Assembly (NCBI GenBank): GCA_020091685.1 | Contig: CM034591.1 | Coordinates: 25,139,312 to 25,203,311, forward strand | Length of the DNA: 64,000 bases | Source: Lutjanus erythropterus | Taxonomy: Eukaryota > Chordata > Actinopteri > Lutjaniformes > Lutjanidae | Reading direction: 5' to 3' | Shown: positions 38,501 through 51,811 of the stretch, piece by piece | How the letters are laid out: every line of letters starts with the position of its first letter | Numbering within the stretch: the first letter of the stretch is position 1 | The notes under the pieces: generated by a model | Database searches by the model: none | What the model saw: only the letters and a program-made list of their open reading frames with translations | What the model was told of the DNA's origin: nothing | Made by a program: the position numbers and the translations under genes

Positions 38501-41500
38501 TCTGTGATCGTCTGCCAGCATAATGAGAATGCAGCATATTTCCTCCTTATCCTTTCATTGTTTTAATCCTATTATTCGTGTCTTTATTCTTTATCTTGTT
38601 TTCTATGGTTGCTGGTGTCCTTGAGTTACCAAACATAATTTTGTTATATGCCTGCAATGACAAAGTGAGAATCCTATGTCAACAATGGCCAATACATCTG
38701 TCCACATTTTGATAGGAAAACTTCAACACTGACCTTCCTCCAGAGTAAAAGTTCTTTTCATCCTTGTCTTCTTCCTCCTCCTCTTTCTCTTCCGCAATTT
38801 TGTTTTGGCTCTCATCTTGTTGCCCATCATCATTCTTGTTCTTCTCTTCTTCGTCTTCCTGTTGTTTCTCCTCTACCTTCTCCTCCTCTTCTTCCTTTTC
38901 CTCCTCCTCTTCCTTTTCCTCCTCATCTTCATCGAGGTCAGAGCAGTTGAGAAAGTCGAAACTTTCAAGGGCTGTCTCAACTTCCTGAGTGAAACTAGAA
39001 GAAGTGGGAAAAGGAGCCTACGGAGGAGACAGATGCAGGTGTTTAAATGTCACCATCCACACATTAGACTATAAAAACACAAAAGTGAACACAGGAGCTC
39101 ACCGTTGGAGTGTCCTCTGGTTGTTTTGACTCCTGGACGGACTGATGTGTCTCTGTTGCTTCACCCTGGTGTCCCTCTCCTGCTTTAGTGGTGCTGTCCT
39201 CTGCTTCAGTCTGTCCAGCCTGTACTGACAAATCCTCAGATGCTTCATTTTTTACCTCCTCCACAAAAATAGACACCTGCGGGGTGCTGCTTTCAGATAA
39301 ATCCGATCTCTCTGTCACAGGAGGTTCAGAGGAAACATCAGGATAGGAGCAGCTCAGGTCTGCTGAGGTCTCAGAGATGTCAGCTGATTGGACGGACGCC
39401 CTATCAGTTACAGTACAGTCTGGATTACTCTGAGAGCAGGAAGTCTGCAGATGGCCGTTGGGCACGGCGTCCGCCTGAGAGAAAACCTCACCGGCTTCTG
39501 TCTCGTCCTCCTCCTGGTTGGAGGAGAGCGACGGTGTTGATGCGCTGGACTTGTGCGGCGTGAAGGACAGCTGAGTGGTGAGAGTGGTTTGCAGCATGTT
39601 GGAGGCTGTCAGCCTCTGAGCATGGTGAGCCAAGGCCGGACTGGAGGAGTCATCGGAGGATTCAGAGGAGTTGGACCAGACCGTCCCGTTCTCCATTTCT
39701 CCCTGTCGCTTCAGCAGAGACTAGAAACAAGACACAGAGTGGAGACAGATGAGGAAGAGACTAAATGATCACTTTATGGTTATCAGATTACAGCAACTTG
39801 CATATGATAAAAACAGATGAATTCATTGATCCAGTGGGTCTCAAACTGTGAGGCATCAAATGAGGGGCGACCAAGGTTAAAAACAGGGAGTAGAACAGTT
39901 AAATTGATCTATTCCATGTGCAACCAATAACAAATATACAACACTTGGGCTGCATTAAGGGAAAAATCAGAGGAGGAAGTTTTTCTTTAATATTTTTCAT
40001 TTCTAGAATAAAGTCAAAATGCTGAAAATAAAGTCAAATGATTAAAGTTGAAATACCACTTTCAAAATCAAGTCAGAATGGTATTTAAAGAGTTTATTCT
40101 CCAAATTCCAAAATAAACACAACCTTCCTCCTCTCATTTTTTCCCTAGGTCTGGCCCCAACACTCAAAATACAAACACAAGTGCTTTCATGTTAGCAAGG
40201 CCTTACGTTTTCAGGTCATTAAGATTTTATTGAAACAGCAAAATGAATTGCAAAGTGCAGTGCACGGATGTTTGGCTGGTAAAAAAAAAAAAAAAGAAAA
40301 AAAAAGTCAGATGTGGCTCATCAAATCTATCATGCTCTCAGGTTTACTGGGTCTTTTTATGTCTAAAATGTGCAGTGTGCTATGTTAATGCAATAAAATT
40401 CATTTGGGCTTATTTTGTTGCTTATTTCCTGAACACTGTAAATAGTTTTAAAAAAAGGATATGAAACTTCAGCTTCCCAAAAAAGAGACCGCGATGAGAG
40501 AAAATGTTTAAGAGTAGATCTTAAAGTAATTTTATGCACAAGTCACACTTACACACACACACGTCTCACACACTTGTGACACTTACTTCATGTCACAAAA
40601 GTTTAATTGTGACAATGTTCCTGGTCAGAACACCCTCACAAAGATCCAAGTCGGATCGAAATGTTATTAAACTTTTGTGGCATGGAGTATGTGTGCAGGC
40701 GTTACCTTTTTTCTGACAAGAAGTTTGAGAACCATTGGATCAATCAATCCAGTCTGTCTACTGACAGCAACTTCATTCTAATTTCAGTAATTAATAATTT
40801 CAGTAATTTTTTTAATCAGCTAAACACAGCAGACATTTGCTACTTGGAGCTTTACACACAGATTTTGTTGTTTGATGCATCATAACAAGAACGCAATATA
40901 TCACTTCACAGACTACAATATGCAGGCTACTTTAACAAATAATTTTGGCCTCTGCTAACTTGTGATTAGTCACCATTTGTAACTGTTTACACACTAAATC
41001 ATTATCAACTTTTGTCATTTTCTTTTTCTTTCATACAGTTATGAACTAATTGAAAAACATTATCACTGAATTAGTTGACAAAGTCAGTAATCAATTAGTA
41101 AGTGTTACAAATTACCATATATAAAAAACTATCTGCCTCAGGACAAAATGTCTAAAGTTTGTTGTATTAGAATAAACAGTCAAAAATAAAATCAAAGACA
41201 AAATCATTTTTCTTCAGTTTATATTCAAACTAAACATGATCAGACTTTTTCTGTTAAGATCCTGGAACTGATTGGAAATTAACAGCAACAATTCATTATG
41301 TCACATTCATATGTTAATTAATTTACATTAATACAATTATTATTATTATTACTCTACAATTACTATAATTATTTCACTTTATCGTTATTATTATTTCACG
41401 TCTCAGATATGTTTTTTCCTTTGGTCACTATGAACTAAACTACAGCTACATCTACGTCCCAACACACCGACTGTACGGAGGTGAATCGGGGCCTTGTACA

Positions 41501-44500
41501 GTTGAGTTCACAACGTAAGGACGCTGTCCTGTCCGTCACGACATCGTGGAATGACTCCACCAGCCAGCGGCTCTGTCTGGGCCCGCCACGGGGCACGCTC
41601 TTCACGAGGCGAGGTGAGGAAGAGGAGGGACATATTGGAGCTCTACTCAACCACTATTAAACAGCTACAAGGACCACAGCTCTGCTCATACACGCTGCCG
41701 CTGTCACACGTCATACTACTGCTATCATTCATTCTCCTCGCATTAGGCACGTCACTCCCACCTCCACACATCCTAACACACAGTCTGCGGTGAATATCCT
41801 CACACACATCAGTGCTACCGCTACAGACAAAGCAGTTGGGGAACAGCTGAAATAGAACAAGCCAGTGAAATGACAGGGTATATATGTAGTAGAAATTAAA
41901 AAAATAAATAAATATAAACTAGTGGTGTAACAGAGCAGGTGTGATGCAACTGCTGTAAGGTGAAAATGGTGATCCGATATCTCTTTCAATGTGACTCACA
42001 TAAAACACCTGCTCCCGCATAGAGGGTGTGTCCGGAGGGCTCTGATTGGACAGCAGCCGTTTGGAAACTGTACTGGTGGATGATGTCTGGTCATCCTTAT
42101 CAAATGGACTGAAACAGAAGAAAAGAAAAAAAACAGCACAAAGACTGAGAAACAGACACCTGAATAAACATGTTGAAACTGTCCCACTCCGCTCAGAAAT
42201 ATGTTTTTCTTCTTGTTCCAACAGTTGAATGTTTGAGCTTGACTGTGCAGAATGACGTCCGTGCAGAGTTTGACACCAGTGGGCCGTTTTCACATTCATC
42301 TGCTGAAAGTGTTCTTTGTGCTCACTAAAAAATCTGATTTGAAGCGACAGGCCTTCGAGCATGATTTGTGACCTCACAACTAGTTTAGAAGTCAATCCTG
42401 GGTCAGGTCTAATCTGAAAACGGTGTGGATCATTTTGCTACTGTTTCCAGATTAAATGTTGTTTCCTCAATATGGTGTGCGACGGGCTTTGAGATCCGTT
42501 TTCTCTCTTTTGGTGGGTGTGTCAGAGGTGTTGCTCAACCTGCAGCAACATGTATATACACACTGTTGTATTAAAAAGGCAGTGCAGTGTGCTTGTATTC
42601 ACAACAGAGTGTTCACTGCACCACCGTTTCTATGTTTTGTGGGGCTGACTGAGGCCTTGATCCAATTTGCAACTTATTATGTCATGTACAGTGTATAGAG
42701 TCATGTAGAAGCTTGAAGCTTGATTTTAATTAGGTAGAAGGAGTACATGTCTGTTTAAAAATTTGATTGTGAAAATGATACTTTGCTGTTCCAAGCAGAA
42801 TATTTGTATATATGTCTTAAAACATGTCTATAGTGGATCTTTAAAAACTAATTACCTCCAGGTGACCTCCAAGTTCAGCTTCACTGTCCCAAGGTCGTTG
42901 ATATCTACAGCGAGCGTCTGAGGAAGTGGGCAGAATAGGTCGAGCATTTCGCAGGAGACACTCCCCACCACCACATGATTGGCCAAGCTTTTCAGCTCTG
43001 TCACCTAGACAACCAAAACATGCAGAGAGTGATGAAGATAGGCAGAGACCATCAGAGCTTCACAACTGGCTAAAGATGGCAGCTTTAGTGAGAATGCATG
43101 TAGAAAGCTTTTTTTTGTTTTTCTGAACAAGATCCACCCTTGTCTCATCACAGTTTGCCCAAACACAAACACAGCTGACCACAGAGCATATATTCTAAAT
43201 CATGAACAAATAGTAGTTGTGCCACAATTTCAATATTAAATCAAAATAGATCAAAATGAGCTTTCAGTTTCAATAACTGATAACAACACAGGTCATTAGA
43301 TCACATTTACCATATAGAGACCATACAGAGTCTCTTTTCAATTAAGAAAAATGAAGACTCTGTAGTCTAACAATGACATAGCTGTCAGTGCAAAAAAATT
43401 GAATCATGAATTGAACGATGACCTAAAAATCTAAAGTCAAATCAAACTGGAAAATTGTGACACCCCTGATAAACAGTCATAGGAAGCAGTACATGTGATA
43501 TATGATAGGTATGATATATGTGATAAATCTGAATAGAAACAGAAAAAATAAGTCTAGATAATAATAATAAAAAAAATAGAAATTAAGTAAAAAGGGAAAG
43601 GATAGCTACTCCCTCTTCTCTGAGTAGTATATCAGATTCTCTCCAGATTCATACAGGACATAATGTCTCTAATCCTGTATGAGTGGGAAGGAGGGGCAGA
43701 GAGTAAGACAGCTTGCAGAGCCAGTAAAGAAATAAAAGCCAACATGTTCAGTTTTGCTTTCTGCAAATCCAAGTCTGGAGCATGTTATGTATATGTATTT
43801 TTGCGTTTATTTTGAAGCAAACTGAGTCTCCACCTGTTGTTTTAAATGTACTATATAAAGATGACTTGACTTGATTTGAAGCAATACCAAAAACAGAGTC
43901 CAAAAACATATTAATAGGCCACTGGAGTAGGAGACATGTTGTGATGAAAGATGAGGCTTTTGACCCAATCTCACACACGGCATCCCACTGCTGTAAATAC
44001 TCACTAAAGCAACAAATATATATCAATGTGCAGCTGAAAATAGTCTGAAACAAAAGTTCTGTTTACTGCTGTTGGAGCTATATTTGCTGAAATTACCCTG
44101 GAAATCATTTGACCTTTTTATAAAACTTTTTTTTCAATGAAACTATGTATTTGTGACCTTTTTTTAAAAAAAAGATTTGTGTCTTTAACAGGAATGAGTG
44201 GATTTGGAGCTGCCAAAAACAGGTTACTTAAGTTAGACATTGTTGGTTTTGGTTCTTATGGGATTTGTTTTCAATAAGAAAAACTAGACTTAACACTGGC
44301 CTTATCCTTTAGAGGTAATCTCATTACCTTGATTGACAGCAGTTCTGTGACAAGAGGCAGAAAGATGTACTCTTCACTGTCCCATATCTGCTTGTTGCTC
44401 ACTTCTACGCGGCCTCGTAGCCTCCAGCGCTGCCGCCCGTAACGCATTAAGACCTAAAGGGGTCAAAGACAGGTGATGTGTTGCAGTGGACGCAGACATC

Positions 44501-47500
44501 CTGTCAAAATCTGAGTCTACGTGCTTGTAGTTCTGTTTCTTACCTCATATTGGTCACCAGCACACAGACGTGCAAAGCCAGCGAGGCCTGAAACATCCAA
44601 AATGGACAAGAAAAATGAGAACTGGGGAATGACGGAGTGGCGCAAATAGGAAGTCATATGAGTATAGAAAGTGACTCACCCTTCATCTTGACGTGAAATT
44701 CTCCCATCTGACTTTCTAGTTCACTTTCAAGTGAGCACATGTGCTGCAGACAAAGGTACGGCGAAGGATTTAAATAATGTAACAGTGTAATTTGATATAA
44801 CAAATATGTACAGTACATATTCTGATTTCTATTTTTAGCTTAAATAAAGTAATGGCACACCCAGTGTCGATGTCGAGACATACACACACACATCAACCTC
44901 AGGTCAGTCACTTGCCTCTGTACATTCCCTGTAGCCTTTGTTGGCTTCACTCAGGCTCTCTCGGGCCTCCTTGCTGCCTGTGGCAGAATTAAAGGCCGCC
45001 ACCATCTTACTTGCTCCATCACGCAGTCGCCGCTGTATACAGTATGCGTCGTACAGCTCCTCAACCTGGAAGAGCAAATTAATTAATTCAACCTTTATTT
45101 ATACTGGAGAGATTATAGAGGGGCAACACTTACTGACAATGACCGCAGGTCAGTTACAAAAACAAAGAAAAGGAAAAACAAGATACTAACAGAGGGAAGA
45201 GAAAACCACAGGTAGGTAAGAAAAGCCAGATTAGGGAAGATAGATCTGATAGACACAATAAAATTAATACAATGTGAACTAAAATACAGTTATGTAAAAG
45301 TCCTAAAATTTTGCAATTAGGGTACAATTATATAAAATTATTACATGTAGAGGTTGGGAGGTTTAAGATCAAATTTCTAAAATCTCCAAAAACTGGTTTA
45401 TATATTTAAATATTCCACATTTCAACAAATGGATTGTCACCTGAGGAAAGAAAGCAAATTAATATTCTAATGAATTTATTTATTTTTAGTACTATTGTTA
45501 CTTTATGCAAAACACATTTGAAAAAATATAATTGTAATTGAGTTAATTAAAGCAGCATTCATATTTTTTTGAAGTAGTGGAACAAGCTGTAAACACAACA
45601 GTGATCGTTTTGGTTGCTACCATCTCCTGAGGGAACAACTATTTTCCATTGAAAAGTAGCTAGCTCTACCAAGAGATGCCTTGACGTCATTTGCATATTG
45701 ACGTCATTGTGCAATAATTTGTATAAAGCTTAGTACAGTGAGAGAGAGATAACCTTATGCAGATAGAGAAACCTTTCGCCAAATGATCACAAACTTACTA
45801 CAGGGACAGCGCATATTTGACGTGACGTAAGTTTTAAATCTACAAAAGGAGGGAGGACATCAAACAAACTATTTACATATTTAGGAGCTGTAGGAAAATC
45901 CTAATCCAGAGATAGAGAGTGAGAGAAGCTGCCTGCTCCTCACTGACTGTCTGCATCACAGTACAAGAGGAGAGGGAGAGAGACCCTGAGACTGACGGCA
46001 GAAGAGCTGTGGACTGATTACTTTGAAAGAATTACAATATGGTACTAATTTATAACTTTCCCTGAGGGTTTTAACAAGTCGCTATATTTGTTGCTTTTTA
46101 GATGCTTGCTAAATCTAGCAAAGGAAGTCACATAGTTGGCAATACTATGATGGAAATATCCATCTCTTTAACTGCAAAATGCTCCACTGACTCTGTCTGT
46201 TGGTGCTGAAAAGGTAGAAAGCAGTGGGTTCAACACAGCTTCTTATTCTTATAAACAGCTACCTGCTGCAGCTGGAAACAAGTTAATAAGGATGAACCAA
46301 AACCATAAATTAGCTGGCAGTAAAAACAAAAACAATGAGCTGGAAAACACTGAAAAGCTCAGCAGAGTCAGGTGATACCTCTCTCTGGGTTTGTTACTAC
46401 AAATTACACCTTTCACAATACACATAGTACTTTGAACCGTTGTTTTAGTGTAAAACTTTGAAAAGTGTCTTTACTCTTTAAAGTTGAAAAAATATCTAGA
46501 AATAATTATACATTGATCTGCAGAATGAAAATGTAATTTTGGAAAACTGTATTCAATTTCCCAGTTTTCAATTTTTTTATATGAAAAATTAACTGATAAG
46601 CATCACATGGACCAGGTACAACACACACATATACATACACACCTTGCTAAGATGGAATTCCAAGCGACGCATAAACCTCTCTATGGCTTTCACTTGCTAC
46701 AAAAAACAGGAAACAGCATGATTAAATGCAGAAAACTTTATCTGTCTTTCATCTTTACAGAGTTTCAATGTCCTGCACTCACATCTCTTTAACCAGGTGT
46801 GAATGAAACTCACCTTATCCAGCTCATACAAAGAGCCCTGCAAAGTAAACAACAAGAATAAAAAACATTTAGCATCACAAAGTATCAAATTAACATGCTG
46901 ACAGAGGACTGGAGACAACAGCAGCTAGCCTGGTACTGAATATAGATAGTCAGCACTGGTGTGACTGGTTTGACTACATGAGCGCTCACCAAACGACCAT
47001 TCCTCTTGTTTTCTCTGATCTGCTGACCCAGACTGTCCAGCTCCAGCTGGTGGACCTGCAGATACGACCTGACAACAAAAACCCATCACTGTTACTTCTT
47101 CACTTTTAAAAAGGGGATAGTTCAGATTTTTTGAAGTGGGGTTGTATGAGGTTCTTATCAATAGTCAGTGTATTAGCTAAAGTAGAAAGCAATCAACATG
47201 CCCACAGTAAGAAGGAACAGAGAAGAGTATCAGCACGAAGCTACACAATGAACTGCTGTGGACAGTCTCAGCACCAAGGGGTTTTTAACCACTTAAAAAG
47301 GTCCACCTAAAAAAAACACCAACATCAGTATGAGTGCATGCAAGATTAAGAATATTTTCACCGATATATCCTGCTTTCAGACACTATTTTCCAATGGGAA
47401 ACCACTGTTATATAAGATAAATATCACTCTCTTCAAAAGCAACTCCATAGCTGAAATCAGTAATTTTACCTTGAAGAACAGGAGTTGCTGGTCTATTGCT

Positions 47501-48100
47501 GCCACAATATGTTAGTTTTTTGTGTTATTGTGTGACTTTGGTGTTTTAAAGGGGATAGTTCAGATTCATTGAAGTCACACAATAACACAAACAAACTAAC
47601 CGGTTGAAGCAGCAGCAGACCAGCTTGTCCGATGCTCTGCGAGGTAAAATGACTTCAGGTGACACACTTATGGAGTCTGGTTGGTTTGGAGAGGGTGATA
47701 TTTGGCTTAAATAATGCCACTTTGAACATCAAAAAAGGCTGTCTGACAGCAAAATTAAGCAGTGAAAATATTCTAAACAAAGCGTAAACTTAAATTGATA
47801 TTGTTATTCCCCTCTGTCCTAACTGCAGGTGTGTTAACTGGCATCTACCAACTACTACACTGACTATCGACAAGTACCTCATTCAACTCCACTTAAAATA
47901 ATCAAAACCATCCATTTAAGACTCAAAATCAGTAGTATTTAGTGATATTCCACCTGGCAACCATCCAGTGTAATCAATACAAACAGAGACTGAGACGTGT
48001 TTACTCACTGTAAGCCTCTGCGTAAGGCAGTGTAGACTTCATCCAGCCGCTCGGGCTGGGGGGTTTTAGTGGGTGGCAGTTTGGTGGAGCCTGTGAACAT
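35529..48100 (-). CDS. ripor1: RIPOR1-like (FAM65A) RhoA-interacting protein, short form, 683 residues
   Basis: RIPOR proteins bind RhoA and steer cell polarity. Exons on the minus strand: 48100-48009, 47068-46990, 46837-46814 (24 nt), 46696-46643, 45065-44916, 44743-44680, 44587-44544, 44453-44328, 43004-42856, 42108-42000, 39720-39103, 39017-38734, 36001-35911, 35802-35706, 35599-35529. They total 2052 bases with all phases closing. Seen: [17 protein letters not shown]; the coiled-coil-like block [93 protein letters not shown]; then [19 protein letters not shown], the RIPOR1 signature. [12 protein letters not shown] (519-530) leads into a Glu/Lys-rich tract. The end is HLATTVF. The roughly 500-residue armadillo-like C-terminal region of the family is absent. 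The intron after 44916 has a GC donor. Adjacency to ctcf supports ripor1. The 35802 acceptor is weak, so the last three exons are the least certain. Confidence 0.88.
36664..36921 (-). pseudogene. Possible decayed THAP-domain fragment in a ripor1 intron
   Basis: An 85-codon minus-strand ORF contains [11 protein letters not shown] followed by [13 protein letters not shown]. The spacing and residues recall the start of a THAP zinc finger (C-x2-4-C, then FPxDPERRxxW). The later Cys/His pair of the domain is not seen, and neighbouring frames carry no transposase core. It may be a relic of a THAP-bearing transposon or a chance match. Confidence 0.3.
37099..38446. repeat. Inverted-repeat pair of about 150 bases, 1.05 kb apart
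   Basis: GAGCATGACTCACTGATTTC at 37111-37130 recurs as its reverse complement at about 38413-38432, and the match continues with about 85% identity by eye to 37255 and 38303. The loop between the arms contains a MITE copy (37793-38076) and no coding sequence. It resembles a foldback-type element or two opposed copies of one repeat. Confidence 0.65.
37793..38076. repeat. MITE-like repeat copy 5, nested in the inverted-repeat loop
   Basis: The left end is TAGGGTTACAAATAACGATT and the right end is GATTATAGTTGCAGCTCTAA. The core GTGTTTCCTGAAGGCCAAGATGACGTCC is diagnostic for the family (positions about 37909-37936). Confidence 0.7.
39721..41999 (-). other. ripor1 intron 10, about 2.3 kb
   Basis: No exon is recognised. 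It holds an A-rich run (40276-40307), a TTA/ATT microsatellite near 41337-41395 and a GC-richer patch at 41440-41760. That patch carries long but unrecognisable ORFs on both strands and could be an internal regulatory region. Confidence 0.4.
43200..43468. repeat. Repeat relic ending TGTGACACCCC, related to 49910-50519
   Basis: The right part, AAAGTCAAATCAAACTG then TTGTGACACCCC, matches the right end of 49910-50519 (AAAGTCAAATCAAACTG then CATGACACCCC). The remaining introns 43005-44327 and 45066-46642 show nothing else recognisable. Confidence 0.5.
47110..47907. repeat. TIR-type repeat in ripor1 intron 1, shared with rab27a intron 4
   Basis: The left arm GAGGTTCTTATCAATAGTCAGTGTATTAGC is mirrored at the right end (about 47848-47885: CACTGACTATCGACAAGTACCTC). 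GAAGCTACACAATGAACTG and GTTGCTGGTCTATTGCTGCC repeat blocks seen at 19530-20155. Confidence 0.65.
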
Positions 48101-49448
48101 CCTGCTTCCTTACAAGGCACGTTTCTCTTGGATCAAACAGTGCTGAGGGAGGGAGAGGCAGACAGAGACAGAACATGGGATCAGTTCTGATAAGGCCTTC
48201 ACGATTATTTTAGATCGTTCAAGGAAACTGGACAGACAGAAAGAGTTATGCTCACCTGCTGAGAAGAGAGCGATTGTCACTATTGTAGCATGCCTGGAGA
48301 GTTGAGTGTAGCACTGTGGCTTTAACAAACCGAAGGACATGTCCTGTAATTACACAAAAAGGAGACATAAGAGACAAAAATGTCCCTTGTTACCTCATAC
48401 CCCACCGTACCTGACAGTGTTTTTGTGCCTACTCTGTGATCATCAAGGATCATGATAATTACAGAAGTCTTTGGAAGAAAAATTGAGGGGGGAAAAAAGA
48501 GGATAGAAACCACTCTTTCACTTCCTCGGTCTGGCCACACTGTTTTGTTGAGTGACATGCATGCAGTGACCACAGTGGCCACCACTGACAACAGTAGGGA
48601 GTACAGTCTGCTTTTGCTTCTCTTCCCCTTCCTTCCCTACTTCTCCACCCCCCCCCCTTCACATCCAACACCAGAGCACAGGAAGTCTCATGGCTGACTC
48701 TACACAGGAAATTCTACACAGAAGTTTGGCCCGAGAATATAAAACCATCCCTCCACTGTGTGCAGGCGAGGGTGTAAAAATTGACCCTTTTTCTTCTCCG
48801 AGCTGAGCCATTAAACATGCAGATTAGTGCAATGATGCCAGAGTCAGGGGAAACTAAAGGAAGAGAGGGTCGTGCCCACTCTAATCTAGTCACAAAAGAG
48901 ATTACAGACTTAAACCACCCTAAATCTGTCAAGCAGAAGCCAAACCCATATTAACACATGGAATCTGTGAATGAGCCAGCACAGGACTGAGCAGCTCGTG
49001 ACATCTGCTCTCCATTGTCTCCACTGACACTAAACTCAAATCAGGGGAGAAATGTTCCACAGACAGGTATCACTTTACATTAAGACTACATCTATGAATG
49101 CTTTGTAAATGGTTATAATTAGGCTATGAATTAGGTTGTAAACCTTTTATAAATTATTAATAAACTGTGACAACATATTACATAAAAATGGGCATTAGTG
49201 ACTTGTTGTTTGCCAAATAGTGAACCCATGTTTATCTATGCTGTTAAACCTCAGACATCATTACTTACTTAGCTTACTTTGTCTTCTCCATCAGCAGCAT
49301 TTATCCCTGTCAGTTTCATCACATATATATTATTACATTACTAACATTTAATGCCTGTCAACGTATCTTAGTAGCCAAAACGTTTCATTTGGCATCACAT
49401 TAACGCAACAAATTACCAGACTAACACACTAAGGCTTTGGCACAGAGC

Positions 49449-49843
49449 AGGGTATCAAACTTTGATACTTTTATGGCCCCGACTGCATTGCTTCAATACT
49501 ATCAAGTATTGAAAACTGCCTTGTCATTCAATATCAAATTTTGATACTTATGGAGCAAGTCTCAACAACATCAGCGGACAAACAAGCACGTAACATGCTT
49601 GCACCAAGATCTAATTATGCTGGTGATTGGCTGTGTAACATTACATGTTGTACGGGGATCCAGGAAAAACACTACATTCAGACCAGCGATGGGGATCAAT
49701 GTTTTGTTATTTTACCACCAGGTTATGAACAGCTTTGTTAAAATGGATTTGGTATCGAAAAAATATTGTTGAGGAACCGGTATCAAAGCCAAGGTATCAG
49801 CACAGATTAAATATCAACAAAATTTGAACGATACCCAGCCCTA
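49449..49843. repeat. TIR-type repeat with GGGTATC termini
   Basis: The left end GGGTATCAAACTTTGATACT and right end ACGATACCCAGCCC are inverted. Internal TATCAAATTTTGATACT is itself palindromic. It is non-coding. Confidence 0.6.
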
Positions 49844-49909
49844 CGTAGCAATATTGTTTACCTTGACAATTTCAGGAAGCACTGTTTTACCCTTTGCAGT
49901 AGAGGTGTC

Positions 49910-50519
49910 ACAGTTTCAATTCTAAACTGAAAACTGATCGCAATAAAAAGCAGGATCTCACTCAGATAGACACACATAACCAGGTGCCGTGGCAATTTAG
50001 CCAAAGGGTTGTGCAGCATTGTAGGGGGTTTCTCACTACCACCCATCCCTCTCCTCGTTTAGTCCCCAACTTCTCTGAAAAGAGCAAGGAGCCTGCACAA
50101 AAACACATGGCTTCTTGTGTTGGCCTCTCTGGTCAGTTTTAATAAGAAGATAATAAATGGGACATGGAAATGTAATGTTGCAACCAGAAGCAACCTCCCA
50201 GAGGTAAAAATGGAACGAAACTCCTGCCTCATGGCAACTCTGAGAGGACACACTACCTCAAATACACAAGCCTTTTAAATCACGATGTTACCATGGTAGA
50301 TTACTCAGTGGTTGATGACAATGGCACCGTCCATGAGCTCAACCCTCACTTTCAGGGCATAAAACCAATGATCCTTTGACATTCACAAATCAAGACTCTA
50401 ATGGCTATGGCACAGCTGTCAGCACTAAAAAATGTTTAAATTGAAAATTTAATCCAATTGTGACCTTAAAATCGAAAGTCAAATCAAACTGTGGATGTGG
50501 AGAATCATGACACCCCTAC
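49910..50519. repeat. TIR-type repeat with AGGGGTGTCA termini
   Basis: TAGAGGTGTCACAGTTTC at the left mirrors GAATCATGACACCCCTA at the right. Its interior contains the block shared with 16160-16540. Confidence 0.65.
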
Positions 50520-51811
50520 TTATACGATTAATTAGCAGTAGGCTCTTGCCAAATAGTGAGTCCACATCAATGTTAAACTGTAGTCTAACTTTTTATAATT
50601 GTTTATTAATGATTTATAGTGCATACAACCTCATGAATGACCTAATTCTAAACTACTTATAAGTGATCTATAAGGGTAATCTTATTGTACCGTGCCACAT
50701 TATAACAGACGGGATCAAATGTTCCACCTGTTGGCGTTGCAGAGACGGAAAACACACAGATTATGGTTTTATATGATCAAAGCCTTGTTAGGAACAACAG
50801 CGCTGACATGAGAATAAGCTGAATACACCCTGCTGTGTTTCTATGTTCTCCTGTCACACAGAGAGGACGTGGGCTTGGGGTGCACCAGGCCGGGGGTCCG
50901 GTTAAACCGCTAATCTTAGCTGCACACTGGGAGGATTAACTGGAGTTGGTCAGAGTCAGAACATGGCAAAGAGAAGGGTGCCATACCAGTGGGCCTTTAC
51001 GGATAAAACACCCCAGCACCCAACCGAACATGGCCAAAGAACACGCGCAGGACTCGGACCTGCAGCCTGAGGAGGACACGCAGCTATGAAAGTGCTAAGT
51101 CATGATGATGATACACACATACAAAGAGATCTCCCACCCACCCATAAATAGCTTTACCTGTAGCTCAAACAACGCTCTGCAGACTTAAATAACGTTGATA
51201 ATTATGTGTGTCAGTGTTATGTGTGCCAGTCGCCCAGTTTCCTCTCTGTCAGATGTGCTTTTATCCCTTTCCTTACATTAGAGATCATTAGCTGGATTAA
51301 TCCTCCCTACACAGCAGAGCGAACAAAGAGGACACTGTTTCCAATCACCTCACAAGACTGGAGTTTTGTTTAAAAAAAGCCTTTCACACACTCACTGCAT
51401 GCACAAGCACATGTAGCCATGTTCAGGCAGTATTTTGGGCCTACAACAACAATCTCAGAATCTCTTATCCATTTCACAGACAAAATCATCAATCTTCTAC
51501 TAATAGGGCTATCAATGGCGACTACTTTCATTACAGCCTGATTTAATAAATAAATTGATTGTTTAGTCTATAAATTGTCACAGAAGAGCCCATTACAATG
51601 AATATAATATAGAGATATATCCAAAATATTATGTTATAAATTAGACAAAAACAGCACATTCACCAAGTTGGAATTAGTGAATCCTTGACATTTCTCCTTG
51701 TTAAATGACCTTAACCATTAGTCAGTTATTACACTACTCGTCGATTGATTTTCTGCGAATGGCCAAATCAGTTAACTCACTGAATTTCTCAGCACGAAAA
51801 CTGTATAACAT

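Noticed and set aside
38764-39074. Serine/leucine-rich plus-strand ORFs
   Set aside because: They are the complement of the Glu-rich ripor1 exon, so the low-complexity proteins are shadows.
41435-41793. Overlapping ORFs on both strands in a GC-richer patch of a ripor1 intron
   Set aside because: No recognisable domain, and both strands are open because of base composition. Kept only as a note on possible regulatory DNA.
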